Source of the DNA: Crotalaria pallida
Lineage: Eukaryota > Streptophyta > Magnoliopsida > Fabales > Fabaceae
Assembly (NCBI GenBank): GCA_037953625.1
Contig: CM075650.1
Span: 145,915,206 to 145,979,205 of the forward strand
Direction: 5' to 3'
Length of the DNA stretch: 64,000 nucleotides
Position numbers and translations under genes: made by a program
Shown: positions 45,653 through 57,189 of the stretch, one piece after another
How the letters are laid out: each line of letters starts with the position of its first letter
How positions within the stretch are numbered: position 1 is the first letter of the stretch
The notes under the pieces: generated by a model
Database searches by the model: none
The model's input: the letters and a program-made list of their open reading frames with translations, nothing else
Told to the model about the DNA's origin: nothing

Positions 45653-47097
45653 TGTTAGAATCGGCCTCAAACCTCGAGAGGGGGGGGGGTTGAATCAAGT
45701 TTTATTAATTTATTGGAAATTATTGAAAAGTTTTTAAAAATTGTTTTACGGAGAGATTAAATATTTGAGCGTGAAGGCGAAACAATTAATACAAAAATAA
45801 TAGAGTGGCGCGAAAACGAATTTAACAGTAATAATGCGGAAAAATAAAGAGATAGTTAAGAGGAACACGCAAACCAATTTTATACCGGTTCAGTCTTTCC
45901 AGCGAAAGACCTACGTCCAGTCCCCAAGCGACCCGCTTGAGCTTTTAATAACCTTGAGTTGAGTCGCACCCAATTACAACCAAGAGTACCCCACACACTA
46001 CTAGGAACCTCCGTTCTCTAGGGACCTCAAAAATTCACACAAGGGTTCCTCACCCTAAGAACGTGTCACACGTTCCACTAAGGGATTCACTCCCTACAAC
46101 TACAGTTTGAATATGAGAGTGATACAATTTCTTGTGTTCTTAATAACACGAATACAACAAGTAAGCACTATAGTAATGAAGTTTTATTTCACATGTGATA
46201 CGGCCAAAAGGTTTTCTCTTCAAGAATTAATATGAATGATGAAGAGCTTGTTCAATGAGAAGAAGATGAAGAAGAAGAAACATGATTCTTATAAGAGAAA
46301 GAAAAATAGGATTAGTCAATGAATTTCTGAAAATCAAAATAAATAAAAGAGATTTTAAAATCGAAAAAACATATCAAAGAGATTTAAAAAATAAATCCAA
46401 TATTTGATTCTTAAAACAAAAAAGGAATTATTTCAAAAATATATTCAAATTCGAATTTTGAAAATAAAGCAGAATCGATTATGTAAAAACAAATCTGGAC
46501 ACATTTAAGATTGATCCTGACACGGATTTCAATAAAACTTAAAGGTAATCAATTACTTTACGGAGGTAATCGATTATCTTCTTTCTATGAAAAACAGTGA
46601 AATTCATTTTTAATAAAGTAATCGATTATTAAACCAATGTAATCGATTATCAACTCCCTATGAGGAAGGTAATCGATTATGAAAACAAGTAATCGATTAT
46701 TTTCAATTAAAATTCCCAGGTCACAACTCAAGAACATGATAATCGATTATCCAGGAGAGGTAATCGATTACTTCTACTTATTTTCATAAAATTGATTTTC
46801 AAAGCAGAGTATGTAACCATAGGTTTTCAAAAAAAAATTAAACTGAAAGTCAAACTTAAAAACATTTTTCACAAAAGCTCTTTTCTTCTGCTTAAAGTGA
46901 AAAATAATTTTGGCCTTATGAACTTGGAACAAATAACTTCATTACCTTATAAAGATTCTTATGGGCAAAGCCATACTAATCTATTTGCTTGAAAGCTTGA
47001 GCCTTGAGCTTGAATCTTGTTTGTTATTATCAAAACCTTCTTCTAGAAATCTTCTAGCATAACTCTTTACGTCCTTGGAAAAGCTTGACTTCCTACA
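45653..47097 (-). repeat. 3' LTR of the copia element (1445 bp)
   Basis: Matches 52306-54113 throughout once the MITE in the latter is removed; both are then exactly 1445 bp long. Contains seven exact TAATCGATTA palindromes (46565-46775) and a TAATCAATTA variant. Confidence 0.95.
46546..46775. repeat. TAATCGATTA cluster in copia 3' LTR
   Basis: Seven exact palindromes plus one variant, spaced 15-50 bp. Spacers CTCCCTATGAGGAA and TTTCTATGAAAAACA match those of LTR A (2165-2319), an unrelated LTR family. Confidence 0.9.
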
Positions 47098-47112
47098 CTC
47101 CCCCTTTTTTAT
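47098..47112 (-). other. Polypurine tract of the copia element
   Basis: Minus-strand AAAAAAGGGGGAG immediately before the 3' LTR. Confidence 0.8.
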
Positions 47113-47466
47113 GATGACAAACTCATTCTGACTATCTGCATCACAAGCGTTAAGCAAGCAAATATATATATAGCAATATAATCCAAAACTTATACCCAAC
47201 TAGGAAAAATTGAAAAGATATAACAGGGAATAACATATTCAAATGATAGACTCCCCCTGCAGGGATGGTTAAGATAATAAAATATTCAAAAATAATCTCA
47301 TGATCTTCTCCCCATCATCTCAGAATCTTCTCCCCCTTTGTCAACATCAAAAATGGAGGGAAGACATAGGCAACACTTGGGATATTATAAATAGCACTCT
47401 ACTCCCCCTAAAACACTGAATAGATACATCAATAATAACAAGGGAATAAATATGCATGTCATGCAA
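47113..47466 (-). other. Non-coding spacer between pol and PPT
   Basis: About 350 nt with several CTCCCCCT purine/pyrimidine tracts (47250, 47330, 47400), no ORF. It is shorter than the env-like region of complete SIRE elements. Confidence 0.5.
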
Positions 47467-48126
47467 TCATTCGACAAGTGATGCGCAAGTTAAGCCAAGT
47501 TCTCCACGAATATAAAAGAAGCTTTCTTTCGGAAGCGGTTTTGTGAAGATATCAGCTAACTGCTTAGTGGTGTCCACATACTCAATTACACAATCACCTT
47601 TAGCAATATGATCACGAACAAAATGATGACGAATCTCTGTGTACTTTGTGCGTGAGTGTTGCGTTGGGTTTTTGGTAATGTTAATTGCACTAGTGTTATC
47701 ACATTTTATGGGAATGTGATCTAGACTTACACCAAAGTCTAGGAGTTGTTGTTTTAACCATAAGATTTGTGTACAACAGGTATCCGCAGCGACATAGTCA
47801 GCCTTAGCTGTAGATAGGGCTACAGTAGACTGTTTCTTACTAACCCAAGACACTAAAGAACTGCCTAAAAGATGACAAGTGTCGCTCGTGCTTTTCCTAT
47901 CTATTTTACACCCAGCAAAATCAGAATCGGAATACCCAACAAGGTTACAAGTGGAACCTTTGGGATACCAGAAACCCATATCAGTTGTGCCAGATAAATA
48001 TTTCATTATCCTTTTGACAGCAACCAAGTGTGTTTCTTTTGGATTTGCTTGAAAACGTGCACACATGCATACACTAAACATGATATCCGACCTACTTGCC
48101 GTTAAATAAAGAAGGGAACCAATCAT
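47467..48126 (-). pseudogene. Copia RNase H
   Basis: 219 residues. Starts MIGSLLYLTASRSDIMFSVC, then GYSDSDFAGCKIDRKSTSDT (first catalytic Asp kept), WVSKKQSTVALSTAKADYVA (the conserved AEAEY is changed to AKADY, so the catalytic Glu is lost), KCDNTSAINITKNP (Asp kept), and ends IFTKPLPKESFFYIRGELGL. RNase H degrades the RNA template during reverse transcription. This is the longest intact frame of pol. Confidence 0.9.
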
Positions 48127-48158
48127 ACCTCTATACTTTGTAAGTTCAACAGGTTTAC

Positions 48159-48830
48159 CTATCCTTCATCTTTGTCTAGATAGCATGTGGTGCTCATTGG
48201 TGTTGCTACTGCCTTGGCCTTTTCCATGCCAAATCTTTTCAATAACTCCTTGCAGTATTTTGTTTGGCTAATGAAAAATCCATCCTTTGCTTGTTTGATT
48301 TGTAATCCAATGAAGAAATTGAGTTCTCCCATCATAGACATCTCAAACTCTTCCTACATTATACTCGAAAATTCCTTGCAAAGGGTTTCATTAGTAGCAC
48401 CGAAGATAATGTCATCAACATAAATTTGAATTAAAAGAATGTTCTTTCCATTCTTTTTAATAAAAAGCGTGTTGTCAACCTTCCCCTTTTCAATATCCTT
48501 TTCTAATAAAAATTTTCTCAATCGCTCATACCATGCTTTAGGAGTTTGTTTGAGACCATAAAGAGCCTTTTTCAATTTAAAAACATAATCAGGATGTTCA
48601 AAATTTTCAAAACCGGGGGGTTGGCTAACATACACTTCTTTATTTATAAAACCATTAAGAAAGACACTCTTTACGTCCATTTGATATAATTTAAAATTTA
48701 AAGTGCATGCAAAACCTAATAGCAACCTGATGGCTTCCAACCTAGCAACAGAGGCAAATGTTTCATCATAATCTATCCCCTCTTGTTGGTTGTAGCTTGT
48801 GCAACCAACCTAGCTTTGTTTCGAATAATT
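48159..48830 (-). pseudogene. Copia reverse transcriptase
   Basis: Read in pieces: NKARLVAQ (48800) shifts frame, then LEAIRLLLGFACTLNFKLYQ followed by MDVKSVFLNGFINKEVYV, KALYGLKQTPKAWYERL, and IQIYVDDIIFGATNE with the YVDD active site. A TAG replaces a Gln codon after SSIM (near 48353), then the frame continues GELNFFIGLQIKQAKDGFFI to CYLDKDEG and shifts again. Copies RNA into cDNA in the family. Confidence 0.9.
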
Positions 48831-48862
48831 ATACCAGCCTCATCAAGTTTGTTTTTAAAAAT

Positions 48863-49423
48863 TCATTTAGTCCCAATAATTTGATGAGAATCAGGCCAAG
48901 GAACAAGTTCCCAAACCCGGTTTCTTTCGTACTGGTTTAATTCTTCTTGCATAGCTAGCAGCCAATGTTCATCAATAGAAGCCTCAGAAATATTCTTAGG
49001 CTCCACTTGATAAATGAAGGCCATATGATTGCACAGGTTACTAAGAGAGTTACGAGTACTTACACCTTTTGTGATATCACCTATTACTTGATCGATCGGA
49101 TGGTATCGTGATGTTTTCCATTCCTTGGGTAAGTCCGAATTGAATTCAGTGGAATCTCCTTGAGGTTGTGCTTGTTCCTCATTGTTTTCATTTGTTCTTT
49201 CATTGCTTTGGGATTCCTTCTCTTCTTCCAAGAATGGTTCATGATCCTCATCAAGATATAGATTTCCAAGAATACCTAAAACGTCATTAACAAATACCTT
49301 TCCCAGCTTTTTGTGATCGGATTCATCAAATGATACATGAATAGATTCTTCAATTGTATTACGAGATTTATTGTAAATCCTATAAATCTCTACCATTATT
49401 ATCCACAAAAAATTTACAACCAA
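48863..49423 (-). pseudogene. Copia integrase C-terminus / RT N-terminus linker
   Basis: 186-residue frame. An acidic, Glu/Gln-rich linker (EEEKESQSNERTNENNEEQA) leads to WLLAMQEELNQYERNRVWEL, the standard start of copia RT, and IIGTK followed by a stop in place of Trp. Confidence 0.8.
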
Positions 49424-49429
49424 AGACTT

Positions 49430-50047
49430 TCAAATGGGATATATTTGGCTTTCTCCCCTTAAACAACTCATAGGGGGTTTCTTTAAAATGGGCATTATCA
49501 AAACACGGTTCATAACATAGCAAGCAGAATTCACAGCATCAGCCCAAAAATATGCCGGTAAATTCATGTCATTAAGCATGGTTCGAGAAAGTTCTTTTAA
49601 AGATATGTTTTTCCTCTCCACAACCCAACTCTACTTTGGAGTTCTTGGAGCTGAAAAATAATGCTTAATGCCATGTTTTTCGCAAAAATTTTCGAAAAAT
49701 CGATTTTCAAATTCACCACCATGATCAGTCTTCATGGATGCAATGCTTAAATGCATTTGGTTTTGAACAACCTTTGCTAGGTTTTTAAATTCATGAAATG
49801 CATCATTTTTATGAGTAATAAATAATGTCCATGTATACCTAGAATAGTCATCCACAATTACCAAACAATAATAGTTGCAACCAAAGCTCTTTGTTTGACA
49901 CGGTCCAAAAAGATCCATATGTAAAAGTTCCAAGGGTCTTTGAGTTGAAACAAGATTTTTTAGGAGGAAAAGGTACCCTTTTGAGTTTTGATTTTGAACA
50001 AGGATCACATTTTTCAAAAATAGAAAATTTTCGCTTTGGCAAACCAA
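49430..50047 (-). pseudogene. Copia integrase core
   Basis: Two frames. The first has LLHMDLFGPCQTKSFGCNYY, VIVDDYSRYTW and KTDHGGEFENRFFENFCEKH (first and second catalytic Asp). The second, after a stop at 49629, has MERKNISLKELSRTMLNDMN with the Glu of the DDE triad in VERKN context. Integrase inserts cDNA; the 5-bp CAATA duplication is its footprint. Confidence 0.9.
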
Positions 50048-50294
50048 CTTCTAAGTTTTTAGAAGACAATTTATTTAAATGGTTCATGTGGATGTGACCT
50101 ATTCTACAATGCCATATCCAATATTCATCCTCTTTACTTAACAAACATTTAGCATCATTTGAGGGAATTGAATTAAGATCAATTAAATAAATGTTGTTTA
50201 CCCTGCGAGCAACAAGCTTAATATATAAGATTATCAACTTTTCCCTCGACAATACAATTTTCATAATCAAATATAACCCTATTGCCCTTATCAC
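49950..50294 (-). pseudogene. Copia GAG-pre-integrase zinc-binding domain
   Basis: LIDLNSIPSNDAKCLL, then WIWHCRIGHIHMNHLNKLSS and KCDPCSKSKLKRVPF give the H-x-H...C-x-x-C integrase N-terminal pattern. Overlaps the next frame by a frameshift. Confidence 0.85.
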
Positions 50295-50820
50295 ATAATT
50301 GACTGATACTCAGCAAGTTATGCTTTAGGCCTTCAACATGTAAAACATTTTCAATGCAAGGGTTAGGGGGTGTACCTACTTTACCAATGCCAAGTATCCT
50401 TCCTTTGTTGTTGTCACCGAAGGTCACGTGTCCTTGGTCCTTAGGAGTGAGATATGAAAATTTGGATTTATCTCCAGTCATGTGTTTAAAGCATCCACTG
50501 TCCAAGTACAAGCAAGACTTTCTATCCTCCGGAGTGACCTACAAAACAAATTCAGGTTTTCTTTTTAGGTACCCATATCTTCTTGGGTCCTGGTGAGTTA
50601 GCGGTACCATATTGCCCTTTGTGCCACCTTACAGCATCATTGTTCTTTTTAATGAACTTAACTTTTCAGTGTTTGCACTCATGTGCACCATGACCCTTCT
50701 TACCACAATAATGACATATAACAAGAGGTTTCTTATAGTAGCTAGCAGAGACAAAAATGGTACTTAATTTCTTTTGATGTCTACCAGGTTGATAACCTAA
50801 ACCTGCTCTATTGAAGAAAC
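50218..50820 (-). pseudogene. Copia gag C-terminal knuckle and protease
   Basis: Upstream part (50725-50670) encodes VICHYCGKKGHGAHECKH, a CCHC knuckle, followed by a stop. The frame 50511-50218 begins MYLDSGCFKHMTGDKSKFSY, the aspartic protease active site (usual WYLDSGCSRHMTG), then HVTFGDNNKGRILGIGKVGT and LLSISQLCDKGNRVIFD. Protease cuts the polyprotein. Confidence 0.85.
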
Positions 50821-50832
50821 ATTTTTGTCTCC

Positions 50833-52215
50833 CTATCTAGCATCAAAATTTAAGGTATTTCTTCCTTTTGTAAATTTTGCTAGTGTGTCTTTCAAATCCT
50901 CATTTTCTTTTACTAAATTCTTGCAAAACTTACAAGAAGATGAACTAGCCTTAATTTTGATTTCATTACTAGAGGTGTTTGTGGAATTGCTTAAAGTAGA
51001 ATTCAGCTCTTTATTTCTATTTTTCAAAATTTCATTTTCTTTAGAAAGTTCTTGATTCTTTTGTAAAAGTAAGGCTGAATTTTTCTTTTCTAGAGCAACC
51101 AATAAGGATAACCTCATTGATTCCTCATGCAATTCCTCAAATGCTTCTTGTGATTCACTATAAGAAGGCTCAAATTCTAGTTCAGATATTACCTCTTTTC
51201 CGTGTGCCATGAGACATAAGTTGACTGTTTCGTTTTGCTCGTCTGAATCTTCATCTGAGCTCTCCTCATTGTCCAGCCATGCAATATAAGCTTGTCTCCC
51301 TTTCCTCGAGCTTGATGCATTTCTTTCGGAATTCTCCTTCTTTTTCAGATATTGAATGCAATTCGCTCTGATGTGACCGGGCTTGCCACATTCATGACAT
51401 ATGACGGAAGAACCTCCACTTTTGTTTGCATCTTTTCTCATTGGAGTTGTGAAGTTGCTTTTCTTCTTCTTCTTATTCTTCTTCAAAAATCTCCCAAACT
51501 TTCTCACCAATAGACCCATGTGCTCATCACTGATGGATTCCTTGTCAGAGTCTTCCTCGGATGTTGGTGCTTCAGCTTTGAGCACAAGACCATTCACCTT
51601 TTTGTTCTGCTCTTCGTGTTGTGCTAATCTTTTAAGTTCACTCTCATGCTCTTGAAGCTTTCCGAAGAGAGTTGCAAGAGTCATTGTTGAAAAGTTCCTT
51701 GACTCCATAATTGTCGTCACCTTGGGTTGCCATTCTCTCCCTAAGCATCTCAGCACTTTGTTGATCAACTCCTCATTTGTAAATTTCTTTCCCAATGTCA
51801 CAAGTTGATTGACTGTCATTGTGAACCACTTTTGAATTTCTTGCACTGATTCTCCTTCCTTCATCCTGAACAGTTCGTACTCTCCAGTCAAGGTGTTGAT
51901 TCTCGACCTCTTGACTTCATTGGTACCTTCATGAGTGGCTTCCAATGTATCCCACATTTCTTATGCTGTCTCACATGTAGATATCCCGAAAAACTCATCA
52001 TAACTCAAAGCAGATGTTATCATGTTTTTCGCTTTCAAGTCGTGTTGGACTCTTCGTTCCTCCTCTTCCGTCCACTCACCAATAGGTTTGTTGATGGTGA
52101 TTCCATTTACCACATAGGTAAGAACGTAGGGTCCATTAACGACATCGTCCCAAACTTTTAATCCTACTCCTTGAATAAAAATTTTCATTCTCGCTTTCCA
52201 ATAAACGTACCCCAC
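50833..52215 (-). pseudogene. Copia gag
   Basis: 52215-51961 reads GYVYWKARMKIFIQGVGLKV to FFGISTCETA, then a TAA replaces a Lys codon and 51957-50833 continues MWDTLEATHEGTNEVKRSRI for 374 residues. A CCHC zinc knuckle, CHECGKPGHIRANC, lies at residues 187-200 of that frame; a Lys-rich stretch precedes it and a coiled-coil (SKENEILKNRNKELNSTL) follows. The expected start (NRPP) is one frame away, so a deletion also breaks the N-terminus. Gag packages element RNA. Confidence 0.9.
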
Positions 52216-52291
52216 ACTATCAAAGATGGGGGCCTATTAATAGAAATCCCTTCACTCTTGAGACTGTTAAGTCTTTTAACACAAGAGACTA

Positions 52292-52303
52292 GCTCTGATG
52301 CCA
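52292..52303 (-). other. Copia primer-binding site
   Basis: Minus-strand TGGCATCAGAGC two bases inside the 5' LTR, a one-base variant of the tRNA-iMet site TGGTATCAGAGC. Confidence 0.8.
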
Positions 52304-53199
52304 ATTGTTAGAATCAGCCTCAAACCTCGAGAGGGAGGGGGGTGATTCTAGTTTTATTAATTTATTTGGAAATTACTCAAACGTTTTTTAAAAATTGTTT
52401 TACGAAGAGATTAAATATTTGAGCGTGAATGCTAAACGATTAATACAAAAATAATAGAGTAGCGCGAAAACGAATTTAACAGAAATAATGCGAAAAAATA
52501 AAGAGATAGGGAAGAAGAACACGCAAACCAATTTTATACTGGTTCAGTCTTTCCAGCGAAAGACCTACTTCCAGTCCCCAAGCGACCCGCTTGAGCTTTT
52601 TATAACCTTGAATTGAGCCGCACCCAATTACAACCAAGAGGGCCTCGCACACTACTAGGAACCTCCGCTCGCTAGGAACCTCGAAAATTCACACAAGGGT
52701 TCCTCACCCTAAGAACATGTCACACGTTCCACTAAGGGATTCACTCCCTACAACTACGGTTTGAATATGATGACTACGAGAGTAATATAATTTCTTGTGT
52801 TCTTAATAACACAGATACAACAAGTAAGCACCATAGCAATGAAGTTTTAATTCACAAGTGATAAGGCCAAAAGGTTTTCTCTACAAGAATTAATATGAAT
52901 GATGAAGAACATGTTCAAGGACAAGAAGAAGAAGAAACGTGATTCTTATCAGAGAAAGAAAAATAGGATTAGTCAATGAATTTCTAAAAATCAAAATAAA
53001 TAAAAGAGATTTTAAAATAAAAAAAAATATCAAAGAGATTTAAAAACTAAATCCAAGATTTGATTCTTAAAACAAAAAAGGAATTATTTCAAAAATATAT
53101 TCAAATTCGAATTTTGAAAATAAATCATCAGAATCAATTATGTAAAAACAAATCTGGAAACATTTAAGATTGATTCTGACACGGATTTCAATAAAACTT

Positions 53200-53430
53200 A
53201 AAGGTAATCGATTACTTTACGGAGGTAATCGATTATCTTCTTTCTATGAAAAACAGTGAAATTCATTTTGAATAAAGTAATCGATTATTAAACCAAAGTA
53301 ATTGATTATCAACTCCCTGTGAGGAAGGTAATCGATTATGACAACAAGTAATCGATTATTTTCAATTAAAATTCCCAGGTCACTACTCAGGAGCATGGTA
53401 ATCGATTATCCAAGAGAGGTAGTCGATTAC
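53200..53430. repeat. TAATCGATTA cluster in copia 5' LTR
   Basis: Six exact copies and variants TAATTGATTA and TAGTCGATTA. Compared with the 3' LTR, most differences within the palindromes fall at the central CG, as expected from decay of methylated cytosine. Confidence 0.9.
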
Positions 53431-53493
53431 TTCTGCTTATTTTCATAAAATTGATTAAGCAAAGTATGTAACCATAGGTTTTCAAAAACATTT

Positions 53494-53847
53494 GGCAAAA
53501 CCACTATATTGGTCCTGTAAGTTATTTTTAGGTTGTCATTTCGTCCCTTAACTTTTTTCGTTTCAACCTGAAGTTATTGCAGTGTAACAAATAAGTCCTT
53601 TTCGTTAGTTTTTTCTATTAGGCGACACGTGTCACTCAACTAATGGTGCCACGTATTAAAAAAATGATTTAATGATTTTTTTTGAAAATTTTCTTATGGT
53701 GACACGTGTCGCTTAATGAAAAAAATTAACGGAAAGAACTTATTTGTTATACTTCAACAACTTCAGGACTTATTTGAAACGAAAAAAAAATTAAGGACGA
53801 AATCGCAACTAAAAAATAACTTAAGGGACCAATCTAGTAGTTTTGCC
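53494..53847. mobile_element. MULE-type MITE, 354 bp, 9-bp target duplication
   Basis: Ends GGCAAAACCACTATATTGGT and, reversed, GGCAAAACTACTAGATTGGT are near-perfect inverted repeats. AAAACATTT flanks both sides (53485-53493, 53848-53856); a 9-bp duplication is typical of Mutator-like elements. The centre has GACACGTGTC palindromes. It entered the copia LTR after that element inserted. Confidence 0.92.
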
Positions 53848-54113
53848 AAAACATTTTAAACATCAAACTTAAAAACATTTTTCACAAAAGTTCTTTTCTT
53901 CTCCTTAAAGTGAAAAATAATTTTAGCCTTATAAACTAATTGGAAAAAATAACTTCATTACCTTACAAAGATTCCTATGGGCAAAGCTATACTAATCTAT
54001 TTGCTTGAAAGCTTGAGCCTTGAGCTTGAATTTTGTTTATTATCATCAAAACCTTCTTCTATAAATCTTCTAGCATAACTCTTTACGTCCTTGACAAAGC
54101 TTGACTTCCAACA

Positions 54114-54265
54114 CAATAGTCCTTGTGATCTATCACAGAATATTTCAATTCCCATCACATCGGATGCCTATTCTATATCTTTCATTTCAAGTTCATAGAG
54201 AGAAACTTTTTTACATCATGTAACAATCCAAATCATTAACAGCAAGTAAGATATCATCAACAATT
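54114..54265 (-). pseudogene. Old copia element, RT fragment beyond the younger insertion
   Basis: Minus strand VDDILLAVNDLDCYMM is the RT active-site region (usual YVDDILLASND), then after a frameshift MKDIE...MGIEIFCDRSQGLL runs to the CAATA junction and continues at 45652. It is cut off at 54265. Confidence 0.8.
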
Positions 54266-55624
54266 AGGTGAGGTCGAAAGAATTGAAATTATGAAGGATT
54301 GAGAAGTTATGGATGAGGTAGAATGAGGGATTGGGAGTTGAGTGAGAGATGCTACATTATATAGTAGGATTGTGAGAGAAGTGATAATGTTTTTTTGATA
54401 AAAAAAAATTGCAGAGAAGAAGTGATTGAGATGAAGGGCGATCGTGAGAGAGTTGTTTATATAAACATACTAAAAATATGGGTAAATTATCACTATTTTT
54501 ATGTAAATGGTTGTTGAAATATTAGTAATTGCAAAGTGAAGACTATTTATTATAAGTTTGTTTTTACTATCCAATTATTTTTTTCCCAATAATTAACTAT
54601 ACTTATTATTCCAAAAAAAAAATTTGTACTCTTGGCTGGTACATGACTGCAACTTTTTTGTACTCTTGTGTATGTTTTGTTACAATTTTGATTCGTTGTA
54701 TTGTACATTATATTTATATTATCGTTTAAACTATATAGCCCCACATCGGGTTGTCATATATCTTTCTAATTTCATTTTGCATACATATACGATTGATATC
54801 GTAATGGCTACATCATTCGCAAAGCTAATAATTCAGCTTGTTGCTAAGTTTTGGGCCTAAGTTGCTATAATAAAGATTTTTTTATTTATGTTCTTTATTG
54901 GGTTTTGGTTGTGGACATGTTCAAGGCAACCAAAATAATAATTGAGGTAATTACATTTTATTCATATTATTTTCAGTATTTCTTTATATAAATAATTTTC
55001 TTTATTTTTTATTTTACTATATATTATTGTTTTTATTTAGATTAAATGCCTTTGATTTGTTTGTTTAATTTCATTGTCATGTTTTTAATAATTAGCTTTC
55101 TAATAGTTTACCAAGTAAAAGCATATTTGAAATATAAAAACTTTTTTCTAATGTAACGATGATAATTTTTTGCAATAATTTTTTTTCTCTAACTTGAACT
55201 GTGTAATTAATTTAAAGCGGTTAGTATTTGAGAATTTTAATGTTGAAAGTAATTTTCTAAAATTATAATATTGTTCAAACACACAGTTAATACTAAAAAT
55301 TATATTTAATGTGTAAGTTCTAAAACCAGAACACAGATCAAACAATTTTATAATTCTTGAAGTGTAAAATATGTTTCTAAGATATAGCTAAACGTGTTGA
55401 CATTTTTTTTAAATATATTTGCACCACAAACATAATTTTTTTCACAAATGCACCTTCAAACTTGATGATAGTGTGACATCAAAATGATTTTGAACTTGCT
55501 CTAATAATTTAGTTGTTATTGCTTTGAGGTAAATATATGTGTTTATTATAATTGTTTATTGGAAGCATCATTCCATTCCCAAAGTAAATTGTGCAGATCC
55601 TTTTTTATTGTTAACTTGTATATA
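54266..55624. other. Intergenic, no gene seen
   Basis: AT-rich; no coding, no repeat ends recognised. Confidence 0.4.
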
Positions 55625-55884
55625 CTCCCTCCGTTCCATATTATCATTTTTAACTTGTTTCAAATTATTTGTCGCTTTAGGAAATCGAGAATGTATTAAT
55701 TGATTTCTTCCACCTTTAACCTTGCATTTAATGTGTTGAAATATGTGAAATGAGTGATAATTAATGTACTTTGAGGGTATTATAGTAAAGTTATTTAATA
55801 ATTCTCTTGAAAATTGAAATATTAAATGACTTTCTTAATCTATGTGAAATTGCTAAAGTGACAGTTAAATTGGAACGGAGGGAG
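55625..55884. mobile_element. Stowaway MITE, 260 bp
   Basis: CTCCCTCCGTTCC and its reverse complement GGAACGGAGGGAG form the ends, with TA on both sides, the Stowaway (Tc1/mariner) hallmark. Confidence 0.9.
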
Positions 55885-56420
55885 TATATGTTTTGATTTC
55901 ATTTGATAGCAAAGAATGAAGCATCAATATGTAGTGGATACAAATATACAATATCTTATAATAGTTTCACTAATGTTGATGATTCCTATCCTAATGCAGT
56001 TATTATCAAACAATGCAACGACACTTCAAATATAGTTTTGCATCCCATTCACAATAAGGCAATTGAAAAATAAGGGATTTATGTTCGCTCTTAATCTCTA
56101 TTTCTCTTCCTTTGGATTTCCCTTTGATCAATAATATTTAGTTTTGATGCTCAACCTTTGTTATTTGGGAGGCGGCCACTATTTGATCATTCTTAGGTAC
56201 ACTTTTATCATCTTTAATTTTAGTTTTTTTTTTCTGCTTGGTGATGAATTCTCGATTGATGTCTGTCGTTAAAGTTGTTTTCTAATTTTTTTTTGCTACT
56301 TCTCAATTTTGGTTTTTCTTTAGTTTCATGGTTTTTTTATTAATAAAGTTGTGATTTTTATCTTTTCATTAATAACTCCTTCGTTTCTTATTACCGGTAC
56401 CTTGAAAAATGAAGTTTCGT

Positions 56421-56755
56421 TTTTAAACTACTAGATTCGTCCCTTAAGTTATTTTTTAGTTGCGATTTCGTCTCTTAATTTCTTTTCGTTTTAAATAAGT
56501 CCTGAAGTTGTTGCTGTGTAACAAATCAGTCATTTCCGTTAATTTTTTCCATTAAGTGACACGTGTCACTCAACTTATGGTGTCACGTATTAAAAAATTG
56601 TATAATGACACGTGTCACTTAATGGAAAAAATTAACGAAAAAGACTGATTTGCTAGACGACAACATCTTCACGACTTATTTGAAAGCAAAAAAAAAGTTA
56701 AGGGACTAAATCACAACTAAAAAATAACTTACAGGACCAATCTGGTGGCTTTGCC
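56421..56755. mobile_element. MULE-type MITE, second copy
   Basis: Same family as 53494-53847: AACTACTAGATTCGTCCCTTAA at left and, reversed, GGCAAAGCCACCAGATTGGT at right, with the central GACACGTGTCACT palindromes. The left tip is degraded and no target duplication was seen. Confidence 0.8.
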
Positions 56756-57189
56756 TCTTTTTTTTTATTTTTTATAAAAACTTGTACAATTGGAACTTCC
56801 AAATTCATTCTTATTCAAATCCTGACTTCACAACAAAAGTTGGTGTTTCCAACTCAATGCAGGCATCCACGTGTCCCCTTTTAAATGTCAATTTTAAAAT
56901 TTGAAAATTAAAATTCCTTATTATGGTTACAAAGTTGTTTTAAAATTTTGAAAATTTTCAAGTAAAGTGATCATGGTTCTTCATTCTTAGTATTGATTTT
57001 GTTATGATTTCTAAGATTGGTGGTTTTGATTAGAGAGAAGTCATATTTTTTACCTTAGTTTTGTGGAAATATTCACGATATCAGATGAAGATTTTGTTTC
57101 CCCCAAATTTTGAACTCACAAATTAAGAAAAATCTTAAAGTAGCAATTTGAAGTTCTCTTATCTTATATAATTTTGGATTATTGCATTT
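56756..57189. other. Intergenic, no gene seen
   Basis: AT-rich, nothing recognised. Confidence 0.4.

Larger units (their letters stand above)
45653..54113 (-). mobile_element. Complete but decayed Ty1/copia element, 8461 bp
   Basis: LTRs at 45653-47097 and 52306-54113 both run TGTTAGAATC to CTWCA/CCAACA, and CAATA flanks both outer ends (45648-45652, 54114-54118). Order on the minus strand is LTR, PBS, gag, protease, integrase, RT, RNase H, PPT, LTR: the copia order. The wording of RT (YVDDIIFGAT...GELNFFIGLQIKQ) suggests the SIRE/Maximus lineage. Several stops and frameshifts mean it cannot encode an intact polyprotein. It is inserted into the RT/RNase H of an older copia. Confidence 0.95.
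52306..54113 (-). repeat. 5' LTR of the copia element (1808 bp with MITE)
   Basis: Starts TGTTAGAATCAGCC, ends ACTTCCAACA. The excess of 363 bp over the 3' LTR equals the 354-bp MITE plus its 9-bp duplication. Six exact TAATCGATTA palindromes plus two variants lie at 53200-53430. Confidence 0.95.
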
